This document shows, one piece after another, positions 1 through 5,913 of a DNA stretch of 14,945 bases. The notes under the pieces are model-generated. The model was not told the origin of the DNA. It did not search any database and saw only the letters and a list, made by a program, of their open reading frames with translations. Numbering within the stretch: the first letter of the stretch is position 1; every line of letters begins with the position of its first letter. A program made the translations under genes and the position numbers. The DNA is from Mucilaginibacter sp. UBA5151 (lineage in GTDB: Bacteria > Bacteroidota > Bacteroidia > Sphingobacteriales > Sphingobacteriaceae): contig DHXR01000038.1 of assembly GCA_002413785.1 (NCBI GenBank), positions 1-14,945 of the forward strand, in the 5' to 3' direction.

Positions 1-120
1 GTTGCGCCACAGCCACCTTGCGGTAGAGAGGGTGGTCAAGCGAAGCAAAGACCGGGTGAGTAAACTATACGAGCGACCAGTAAATTGGTTACATTTTATA
101 AAAGGAACAACAAGAAGAAT
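1..120. other. Left-edge intergenic stretch, possible repeat remnant
   Basis: The first bases contain an open plus-strand frame ending in TAA at 61-63. Its translation is rich in G, R, Q and P and resembles no protein I know, so it is either the 3' tail of a truncated upstream gene or, more likely, an intergenic repeat. The segment around 25-60 (gagagggtggtcaagcg, then gaccgggtgagt) resembles a repeat I associate with Sphingobacteriaceae genomes, but this is from memory only. A weak Bacteroidota-like -7 box (TACATTTT against TAnnTTTG) lies at 90-97 without a clear -33 TTG. No firm promoter is called. Confidence 0.3.
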
Positions 121-1068
121 ATGAGTATAATATGGAAAGGGGTTTTCCCGGCTGTAACCACAAAATTCAATGATCAGGATGAAATTGACTTTGAAGCGTT
201 TGATAAAAATATCGAAGCACAATTAGCAGCCGGGGCTAAAGGTATCATCATCGGCGGTTCTTTGGGAGAGGCCAGTGTTTTATCAGATCATGAAAAGATA
301 GAATTACTAAAACATACAGTTAAAACAGTAAACAAAAGGGCTTACGTTGTGTTGAACATCGCAGAGCAAACTACCAAAGCGGCATTACTTTGTGCCGGAA
401 ACGCCTTAAAATATGGCGCAGACGGTTTAATGATGCTCCCGCCCTTGCGTTATAAGGCTGATGATGCCGAAACTGTGCAATATTTCGCCACGGTGGCAAA
501 AAGTACGCCGCTGCCTATCATGATCTACAATAACCCTTATGACTATAAGATAGAGGTTACCCTGGATATGTTTGAGGAACTGGCTCAATATGAAAACATA
601 CAGGCGGTAAAAGAATCAACCCGCGATGTAAGTAACGTTACCCGGATGATCAACCGCTTCGGCGACAGGTTCAAGATATTATGCGGTGTGGATACTTTGG
701 CATTGGAAAGCCTTTTTATGGGCGCCGACGGCTGGGTTGCCGGTTTGGTAGATGCATTTCCAAAAGAAACTGTCGCTATCTTTAACCTCGCCAAACAGGG
801 CCGCCATCAGGAAGCTTTGGCTATTTATCGTTGGTTTTTACCGGTTCTGGAACTGGATATCCATCCAAAACTGGTACAATACATTAAATTAGCCGAAGCT
901 CAAACAGGTTTGGGTACCGAAACAGTAAGGCAGCCGCGTTTACCGTTGGTGGGTGAAGAACGCGGGAGGATATTGGGTATCATCCATAAAGCTATTGCCA
1001 ACCGCCCGGAACTGCCTGCGGGTAGCTGGGGCGTTGAGGCTGAAGTGGATGTAACCGGGGTTAGTTAA
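121..1068 (+). CDS. hypD: Pyrroline-4-hydroxy-2-carboxylate deaminase (DapA/DHDPS family)
   Basis: A 315-residue (beta/alpha)8 class I aldolase-fold protein of the dihydrodipicolinate synthase/N-acetylneuraminate lyase superfamily. Visible family signatures are GGSLGE at 45-50 (the DapA GxxGE phosphate/carboxylate loop), Tyr136 in YNNP, and the Schiff-base lysine K164 in AVKES. The next three genes encode the other hydroxyproline catabolic steps, so the inferred reaction is deamination of delta1-pyrroline-4-hydroxy-2-carboxylate to 2-oxoglutarate semialdehyde in the cytoplasm. The fold alone cannot separate this from DapA, KDG aldolase or related lyases; the call rests on context. ATG at 121 is chosen because MSIIWKGVFPAV matches the usual family N-terminus. 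A TTG at 85 would add 12 unlikely Lys/Asn-rich residues. It is the first visible operon gene, 84 nt before the next. The symbol follows rhizobial hyp usage and is unrelated to hydrogenase HypD or the glycyl-radical HypD. Confidence 0.83.
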   Translation: MSIIWKGVFPAVTTKFNDQDEIDFEAFDKNIEAQLAAGAKGIIIGGSLGEASVLSDHEKIELLKHTVKTVNKRAYVVLNIAEQTTKAALLCAGNALKYGADGLMMLPPLRYKADDAETVQYFATVAKSTPLPIMIYNNPYDYKIEVTLDMFEELAQYENIQAVKESTRDVSNVTRMINRFGDRFKILCGVDTLALESLFMGADGWVAGLVDAFPKETVAIFNLAKQGRHQEALAIYRWFLPVLELDIHPKLVQYIKLAEAQTGLGTETVRQPRLPLVGEERGRILGIIHKAIANRPELPAGSWGVEAEVDVTGVS

Positions 1069-1086
1069 AGGAATAACAAAAAAAGG

Positions 1087-1135
1087 TGTCATTTTGAGTG
1101 GTGAAATTTGGGAAAATTCTGAAGATGCAATGACA
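1087..1135. repeat. Short intergenic repeat bounded by TGTCATT/AATGACA
   Basis: The 84-nt gap between the deaminase and the aldehyde dehydrogenase contains TGTCATT (1087-1093) and its exact inverse AATGACA (1129-1135), 35 nt apart. The interior (tttgagtggtgaaatttggg...ttctgaagatgc) looks like a decayed copy of the GTCATTCTGAG-type intergenic repeat seen in Bacteroidota. That identification is from memory. The terminal GTCATT/AATGAC is shared with the repeats at the next two junctions. Confidence 0.5.
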
Positions 1136-1152
1136 TCAAGTTTAAATAAATC

Positions 1153-2727
1153 ATGGATACAAGAAATTTAATAGGGTACAATTATTCCCTGCGCATCGGA
1201 AAAACATTTAAGGCTTTGGACCCTTCCTCCGGTAAGGAGCTGGAAGGCGATTTCTATGCCGCCAGTTTACTGGAAGCTGACGAGGCCCTATTGCTCGCAG
1301 ATAAAGCCTTTGCCGGATACCGCTATACTGATAGTCATAAAAGGGCTGCTTTTTTGCGCAGCGCCGCCGATGAGATCACCGCGCTCGGCGATGAGCTGAT
1401 AGAACGTGCCATGGCCGAAACAGGTCTGCCTGCTGCGCGTTTACAGGGCGAGCGCGCACGTACCACCGGGCAGCTGTACATGTTTGCCGCACTGCTGGAA
1501 GAAGGTTCATGGGTGGAAGCGATTATTGATACCGCCATTCCCGACAGGAAACCATTGCCAAGGGTTGATCTTCGTAAAATGATGGTGCCCATCGGCCCTG
1601 TGGTTGTATTCGGGGCAAGCAATTTCCCGCTGGCTTATTCTGTAGCCGGGGGCGATACCGCTGCCGCACTGGCTTCTGGATGCCCCGTTGTGGTAAAGGC
1701 CCACCCGGCACACCCTGGCACAAGCGCGCTGGTTGCCGCTGCGATTAAAAAGGCGGCTGAAACGCATAACATGCCCGATGGCGTTTTTTCAATTTTGTAT
1801 GATGATGGCTATACTATTGGCGAAGCGCTGGTAAAACATCCCAAAACAAAAATTGTGACCTTCACAGGTTCGCTAAAAGGCGGCATGGCATTGGTGAAGA
1901 TGGCCGCTGAACGCGATGAGCCTATTCCTGTTTTTGCCGAAATGGGCAGCATAAACCCCATCGTATTATTACCGCAGGCCCTGGAAAACCGGGCTGAGGA
2001 ACTGGCAAAAATTTATGGGTCAATTACAACCAATGCCGGACAATTTTGCACCAAACCGGGCCTGTTGCTGGCTGTTAAGTCTGATGGCCTGGATAAGTTT
2101 AAAAAGGCGCTTGGCGAAGGTATAGCTACTGTTAATTCAGCTACCATGCTTACACCTGGAATACGCAAAAACTTTGCAAAATTATCAGGAGAAAGGCAGG
2201 CAGAAGAGGCTGTTACGGTTATCGCAAAATCTGATAAATTAAACAACGAAAATATCAATCAGGGCCTGGCTGTGGTTACTGAAATAAGCGCTTCGGATTT
2301 TTTGGCCGACGAAAAGTATGGCGAAGAAGTTTTTGGACCGTATTCGATGCTGGTTGTGGCTGACGATATCGCGCAACTGGAACAGGTGATCGGCACCTTG
2401 CAGGGACAGCTAACCGCAAGTGTAATGGCCGAAAAGGAGGAATTGCCGAAGTACAGGTCAATAACCGATAAACTGGCTAATTTAGCCGGCAGGGTGATAT
2501 TGAACGGTCCGCCAACCGGGGTTGAAGTAGGTAATGCCATCAACCATGGCGGCCCATTCCCCGCAACATCCGACAGCCGTTTTACATCAGTGGGTACATC
2601 GTCCATCAAACGTTTTGTGCGCCCTGTTTGCTGGCAAAACTGGAGTGAAGAGCTTTTGCCTGACGAATTAAAAACCGACAACCCGCTAAAAATATGGCGC
2701 TTGTTTAATAATGAATGGACTAAATAA
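1153..2727 (+). CDS. hypH: 2-oxoglutarate semialdehyde dehydrogenase (NAD(P)+, ALDH family)
   Basis: A 524-residue aldehyde dehydrogenase. Catalytic features are visible in the expected order: the oxyanion Asn157 in GASNFPL, Lys182 in VVKAH for cofactor binding, the FTGS coenzyme motif at 237-240, general base Glu263 in FAEMGS, nucleophile Cys299 in NAGQFCTKPG, and Glu392 in EEVFGP. The combination of GASNFPLAYSVAGGD with QFCTKPG is typical of the 2-oxoglutarate semialdehyde dehydrogenases used in hydroxyproline and pentose/hexarate breakdown. It would oxidise the semialdehyde made by the upstream deaminase to 2-oxoglutarate, feeding the TCA cycle. Its length is normal for this subgroup. Start ATG 1153 is preceded by an A/T-rich leader and no strong Shine-Dalgarno, as usual in Bacteroidota. 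Substrate assignment is inferred from subfamily motifs plus context. Confidence 0.9.
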   Translation: MDTRNLIGYNYSLRIGKTFKALDPSSGKELEGDFYAASLLEADEALLLADKAFAGYRYTDSHKRAAFLRSAADEITALGDELIERAMAETGLPAARLQGERARTTGQLYMFAALLEEGSWVEAIIDTAIPDRKPLPRVDLRKMMVPIGPVVVFGASNFPLAYSVAGGDTAAALASGCPVVVKAHPAHPGTSALVAAAIKKAAETHNMPDGVFSILYDDGYTIGEALVKHPKTKIVTFTGSLKGGMALVKMAAERDEPIPVFAEMGSINPIVLLPQALENRAEELAKIYGSITTNAGQFCTKPGLLLAVKSDGLDKFKKALGEGIATVNSATMLTPGIRKNFAKLSGERQAEEAVTVIAKSDKLNNENINQGLAVVTEISASDFLADEKYGEEVFGPYSMLVVADDIAQLEQVIGTLQGQLTASVMAEKEELPKYRSITDKLANLAGRVILNGPPTGVEVGNAINHGGPFPATSDSRFTSVGTSSIKRFVRPVCWQNWSEELLPDELKTDNPLKIWRLFNNEWTK

Positions 2728-2730
2728 CAG

Positions 2731-2841
2731 TCATTGGTCATTGGGTCATCAGGTCATTGAATAGTTTATTATGGTTCAATCACCAATGACCCAATGACCC
2801 AATGACTCAATGACCCAATGCCCCAATGACCCAATGACCAA
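2731..2841. repeat. Octamer tandem repeat with inverted partner block, running into the epimerase start
   Basis: The right block at 2786-2841 holds seven consecutive 8-base units: ATGACCCA, ATGACCCA, ATGACTCA, ATGACCCA, ATGCCCCA, ATGACCCA, ATGACCAA. The left block at 2731-2761 holds about four units in inverse orientation (TCATTGG, TCATTGGG, TCATCAGG, TCATTGAA). A 24-nt A/T-rich spacer separates them, so the whole can fold into a long imperfect hairpin. The last unit supplies the ATG and second codon of the epimerase gene. Similar CCAATGAC arrays are, as far as I recall, scattered through Bacteroidota genomes and often mis-annotated as GHWVIGSL-type proteins. Confidence 0.85.
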
Positions 2842-3832
2842 AACATTCTTCTGCATAGATGCGCATACCTGTGGTAACCCTGTAAGGCTGGTGGCCGGCG
2901 GGGGGCCGAATTTACAGGGGAATAATATGAGCGAAAAACGCCAGCATTTTTTAAAGGAATATGACTGGATACGCAAAGGCCTGATGTTTGAGCCGCGCGG
3001 ACATGATATGATGTCGGGCAGTATTCTTTACCCGCCGCACGACCCTGCAAATGACGTGGCTGTTTTATTTATTGAAACCAGCGGCTGTTTGCCTATGTGC
3101 GGACATGGCACTATCGGCACTATCACTATTGCTATTGAGGAAGGCCTGATCGCACCCAAAACACCGGGCATCGTCAGGATGGAAGCGCCTGCAGGCCTGG
3201 TATTGATTGAATACAAGCAGGAAGGCAGTAAAGTAAAGTCGGTAAAGCTAACCAACGTGGCTTCTTATCTCGCTGCTGAAAATTTAGAAGTGGAATGCCC
3301 TGACTTAGGCACGTTAACAGTTGACGTAAGCTACGGCGGTAATTTTTATGCCATTGTTGACCCGCAGCCAAATTTTAAAGATCTGGATGATTATACAGCT
3401 GACCAACTGATCTCCTGGAGCCGGGTTTTAAGGCAAAGGATAAATGAAAAACACACGTTTGTGCATCCCGAAAATCCTACCATTAACGGCTGTTCGCATA
3501 TCCTGTGGACGGGCAAAACCATATCCCCGGAAGCAACTGCCCGCAACGCTGTTTTCTATGGCGATAAAGCGATAGACCGTTCCCCCTGCGGAACCGGCAC
3601 TTCGGCAAGGATGGCGCAATGGCATGCCAAAGGGAAACTAAAAAAAGGCGATAAATTTATCCATGAAAGCATTATTGGCAGCCAGTTTACAGGTACGGTT
3701 GAGGATGAAGTAATGATAGGTGATAAACCGGCCATTATACCCGGTATTGAAGGCTGGGCAAGGGTTTACGGCTATAATACCATAAAAATTGATGATGAGG
3801 ACCCGTATGCGTATGGGTTTCAGGTGATATAA
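2834..3832 (+). CDS. hypRE: 4-hydroxyproline 2-epimerase (proline racemase family)
   Basis: A 332-residue cofactor-independent epimerase of the proline racemase family. Both catalytic cysteines are present: Cys89 in LPMCGHGT and Cys252 in DRSPCGTGTSAR. This points to epimerase or racemase activity and argues against trans-3-hydroxyproline dehydratase, which has Thr at the first position. The inferred reaction is trans-4-hydroxy-L-proline to cis-4-hydroxy-D-proline, the first pathway step. Specificity over proline racemase is inferred from the N-terminal FFCIDAHTCGNPVRLV block and the neighbouring genes. ATG 2834 is chosen because it gives the family-typical MTKTFFCID start. An in-frame ATG at 2810 would add eight residues encoded by the octamer repeat. 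That extension is open only because one repeat unit has C in place of A, changing TGA to TGC at 2819-2821. Confidence 0.9.
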   Translation: MTKTFFCIDAHTCGNPVRLVAGGGPNLQGNNMSEKRQHFLKEYDWIRKGLMFEPRGHDMMSGSILYPPHDPANDVAVLFIETSGCLPMCGHGTIGTITIAIEEGLIAPKTPGIVRMEAPAGLVLIEYKQEGSKVKSVKLTNVASYLAAENLEVECPDLGTLTVDVSYGGNFYAIVDPQPNFKDLDDYTADQLISWSRVLRQRINEKHTFVHPENPTINGCSHILWTGKTISPEATARNAVFYGDKAIDRSPCGTGTSARMAQWHAKGKLKKGDKFIHESIIGSQFTGTVEDEVMIGDKPAIIPGIEGWARVYGYNTIKIDDEDPYAYGFQVI

Positions 3833-3842
3833 ATTACCCTTT

Positions 3843-3959
3843 TGTCATTGCGAGCGAGCCTGCCTGCCGGTAGGCAGGGAACGAGCGCGGCAATCTCGTA
3901 GCCATGCATGTGCGTTAACCTGTCAGCGACGAGATTGCCACGCTTCGCTCGCAATGACA
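3843..3959. repeat. Large nested palindromic repeat between epimerase and dehydrogenase genes
   Basis: A 117-base element with perfect 15-base terminal inverted repeats (TGTCATTGCGAGCGA at 3843-3857 and its complement at 3945-3959). Inside is a second perfect 11-base pair (GGCAATCTCGT at 3889-3899 with ACGAGATTGCC at 3929-3939). The left half also carries a third hairpin, CCTGCCT (3859-3865) with AGGCAGG (3872-3878), that has no partner in the right half, so it looks like a second repeat inserted into the first. It fills most of the 146-nt gap within the operon and could affect transcript stability or readthrough. I recall both motifs as frequent Bacteroidota intergenic repeats. Confidence 0.85.
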
Positions 3960-3978
3960 TGGTTTTAAAGATATAAAT

Positions 3979-5226
3979 ATGAGTAAAGCAATCATAATCG
4001 GCGGCGGAGTAATAGGTTTGTTTTCCGCTTATTACCTGCACAAATCAGGTTGGGAAGTGGATGTCCTGGAGCAGGGCGACCTTTCGGATAATTGTTCATT
4101 TGGCAATGCGGGGATGATAACGCCAAGCCATTTTGTGCCCCTGGCCTCGCCCGGTATGGTGGAGCAAGGGATCCGCTGGATGTTTAACAGCAAAAGCCCT
4201 TTTTACGTAAAACCTTCACTAAATCCCGAATTGATTGGCTGGGGACTAAAATTTTTAAAAAGTGCCACAAAAAAACATGCGGAACGCTCTGCAGGCGGCT
4301 TAAGAGATATTTCCGTTTTTAGTAAAGCCCTGTACCACGAGTTTGAAAAAGAAGCCGGTATTGATTTTGGTTTGAGGGATAATGGGATCCTGGCACTTTT
4401 TAAATCGCCAAAAGTAAAGGAAGAAGAACTGCACATGGTTGAAAAAGCAGTCAACCTGGGCCTGGATTTCCAATACCTTACACCTGATGAGTGCCAAAAA
4501 TTACAGCCGGATATTGAGCTGGATATTTTAGGCGCAGTGCATTACCGCTGCGATTCGCATATGTACCCTAACCAGCTAATGAAGGGGCTGGTAAAATACC
4601 TTGAAGCCGAAGGGGTACGCATTCACCGTTATACCGAAGTTATAAGGATTAACCATGATGCCGGGAAAATAACTTCATTCAGCACAAAAGATAAAGATTT
4701 TACCGGCGATGCTTACCTTATTTCGGGCGGCTCGTGGTCGCCGGGGATTGCTAAGCTTGCGGGAATAAGTATTCCGCTGATGCCGGGCAAGGGTTATTCT
4801 TTTATGGTGCATGATCCGATTAAACCGATGACCATACCCTCCATTTTGTGTGAGGCAAGGGTAGCTGTTACACCTATGAACGGTAGTATCCGCTTTGGCG
4901 GCACAATGGAAATTGGTAAGCTAAATAAGCAGATCAATATCAATAGGGTAAAAGGCATAGTAGAATCAGTACCCAAATACTTCCCTGATTTTAAATTAGC
5001 TGTTCCCGAACAAAAAGACACCTGGTTCGGTTTCAGGCCGGTTTCGCCTGATGGTTTGCCCTATATCGGCATGTCAGGCAAATACAAAAACCTGGCTATC
5101 GCAACCGGACATGCCATGATTGGTTTGGCATTAGGGCCGGCAACAGGAAAATTGATTGCCGAAGCTTTTAACGGAGAGAAAGCGAGTATGGATATTGGGA
5201 TGTTTGCGCCGGGGCGGTTTGAGTAG
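3979..5226 (+). CDS. hypO: D-hydroxyproline dehydrogenase (FAD-dependent, DadA-like)
   Basis: A 415-residue flavoprotein of the DAO/DadA family. The N-terminus has the FAD dinucleotide-binding motif GGGVIG (8-13) within a beta-strand-turn-helix, ending at the ribose-binding acid Glu31 in VLEQGD. The C-terminal region has WFGFRPVSPDGLPYIG followed by NLAIATGHAMIGLALGP, the usual second FAD-contact and substrate region of DadA-like enzymes. Inferred reaction: cis-4-hydroxy-D-proline to delta1-pyrroline-4-hydroxy-2-carboxylate, with electrons passed to the respiratory chain, the second pathway step. A generic D-amino acid dehydrogenase role cannot be excluded from sequence alone. It is the last operon gene; ATG 3979 directly follows the nested repeat. 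Convergent with the macrodomain gene, whose stop lies 51 nt beyond its own. Confidence 0.87.
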   Translation: MSKAIIIGGGVIGLFSAYYLHKSGWEVDVLEQGDLSDNCSFGNAGMITPSHFVPLASPGMVEQGIRWMFNSKSPFYVKPSLNPELIGWGLKFLKSATKKHAERSAGGLRDISVFSKALYHEFEKEAGIDFGLRDNGILALFKSPKVKEEELHMVEKAVNLGLDFQYLTPDECQKLQPDIELDILGAVHYRCDSHMYPNQLMKGLVKYLEAEGVRIHRYTEVIRINHDAGKITSFSTKDKDFTGDAYLISGGSWSPGIAKLAGISIPLMPGKGYSFMVHDPIKPMTIPSILCEARVAVTPMNGSIRFGGTMEIGKLNKQININRVKGIVESVPKYFPDFKLAVPEQKDTWFGFRPVSPDGLPYIGMSGKYKNLAIATGHAMIGLALGPATGKLIAEAFNGEKASMDIGMFAPGRFE

Positions 5227-5253
5227 GCTACGAAATTGTTGGCAGAATAGTCG

Positions 5254-5284
5254 GCTTTGACAACTTTTTAAAAGTTGTCAAAGC
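5254..5284. terminator. Perfect hairpin between convergent genes, overlapping the macrodomain stop codon
   Basis: GCTTTGACAACTTTT (5254-5268) and its exact complement (5270-5284) flank a single T: 15 perfect base pairs in DNA, a 13-bp stem with a short loop in RNA. It lies between the dehydrogenase stop and the 3' end of the opposing macrodomain gene, and its right arm contains the last codons and stop of that gene (5278-5285). No T-tract follows on either strand, so it is not a canonical intrinsic terminator, but convergent placement fits transcript end protection. The core TTTGACAA..TTGTCAAA recurs at 5824-5849. Confidence 0.6.
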
Positions 5285-5802
5285 TGCGAATTATATAATT
5301 CATAGTTCTCATCATCAAAACAAACAAAAACTATTTTCTCAATTTTATCAGTTAGCGATAAAAAATCCTTTACTGTTTTCACAGCTATCCGGGCTGCATC
5401 CTTTTTAGGAAAATGATAAATTCCTGTGCTGATATTGGGAAAAGCAATGGTTTTGCAATGGTTATTAACAGCAAGTTGTAACGAATTTTTATAACAACTG
5501 GCTAATTTGTTTTCTTCATCATATTTGCCGCCGTTCCAAACCGGGCCGACCGTATGAATAACAAATTTTGCAGGTAAATCTCCGCCGGTGGTAATAACTG
5601 CTTCACCAGTTTTGCAGCCACCCTGTTTAACTACTATTTTACGGCACGCTTCTAAAATTTCAGGTCCACCGGCCCGGTGTATTGCGCCGTCAACTCCGCC
5701 GCCGCCCATTAGTGAGGTGTTGGCGGCGTTTACAATTGCATCAGTCTTTATTTTTGTTATATCACCTTTAACCAATTCGATTTTATATTTTGAAGAGTTC
5801 AT
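5278..5802 (-). CDS. Macrodomain protein, probable O-acetyl-ADP-ribose deacetylase / ADP-ribosyl hydrolase
   Basis: A 174-residue single macrodomain, about the usual size of the bacterial YmdB/MacroD class. The signatures are clear: GDIT at 13-16, NAAN at 25-28, the Gly-rich GGGGVDGAIHRAGG at 33-46 containing catalytic-type Asp38, HTVGPVW at 83-89, and the phosphate loop STGIYHFP at 125-132. Known members hydrolyse O-acetyl-ADP-ribose and remove mono-ADP-ribose from acidic side chains. No signal peptide or membrane segment is visible, so it should be cytoplasmic. It is the only minus-strand gene in the left half and lies between the hydroxyproline operon and the AraC gene. Its last codons overlap a hairpin, and a related hairpin sits 20 nt upstream of its start. 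No ADP-ribosyltransferase or NAD-linked partner gene is nearby, so a link to hydroxyproline metabolism is not evident. Confidence 0.92.
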   Translation of the reverse strand: MNSSKYKIELVKGDITKIKTDAIVNAANTSLMGGGGVDGAIHRAGGPEILEACRKIVVKQGGCKTGEAVITTGGDLPAKFVIHTVGPVWNGGKYDEENKLASCYKNSLQLAVNNHCKTIAFPNISTGIYHFPKKDAARIAVKTVKDFLSLTDKIEKIVFVCFDDENYELYNSQL

Positions 5803-5822
5803 ACAATGTTTTTCACAAAACG

Positions 5823-5850
5823 ATTTGACAAATTTAAAAATTTGTCAAAT
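5823..5850. repeat. Palindrome in the shared leader of the macrodomain and AraC genes
   Basis: ATTTGACAAATTT (5823-5835) and its exact complement (5838-5850) are separated by AA, giving a 13-base perfect inverted repeat. It lies 20 nt upstream of the macrodomain start and 63 nt upstream of the AraC start, in the 111-nt divergent gap. It closely resembles the hairpin at 5256-5282 on the far side of the macrodomain gene. The minus strand contains TAAATTTG, a match to the Bacteroidota -7 consensus TAnnTTTG (plus coordinates 5829-5836), but no TTG at the proper -33 distance was found. It may be an operator, a leader hairpin, or one copy of a dispersed repeat. Confidence 0.7.
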
Positions 5851-5913
5851 CTAACGATCTTTCTAACCCAATCAACCACTCACTTAATCAACAAAATCAA
5901 CTATTTTTACCCC

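Noticed and set aside
1..63. C-terminal end of a real upstream protein
   Set aside because: The 20-codon frame has G/R/Q/P-rich composition and repeat-like DNA; it cannot be assigned to a protein family from so little sequence.
85..120. TTG start extending the deaminase by 12 residues
   Set aside because: The extra residues are Lys/Asn-rich and unlike the family N-terminus; ATG 121 gives the usual start.
2259..2741. 160-residue open frame on the minus strand inside the aldehyde dehydrogenase gene
   Set aside because: It is antisense to a gene with all catalytic motifs, resembles no known protein, and has Ser/Pro-rich shadow composition.
2786..2841. CRISPR array
   Set aside because: Units are 8 bases and contiguous with no spacers; it is a simple tandem repeat.
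2769..3050. Minus-strand frames encoding HWVIGSLGHW-type repeats
   Set aside because: These are translations of the octamer repeat, a recurring artefact and not a plausible protein.
2834..3832. trans-3-hydroxyproline dehydratase as the function
   Set aside because: Those enzymes have Thr at the first catalytic position; here both Cys89 and Cys252 are present.
3820..4041. Minus-strand frame with CLPAGRLARNDK
   Set aside because: It is a translation of the nested palindromic repeat plus antisense of the dehydrogenase start; typical spurious call.
5588..5854. Plus-strand frame of 88 residues opposite the macrodomain gene
   Set aside because: It is antisense to a clear macrodomain with intact motifs and ends in the palindrome; no independent support.
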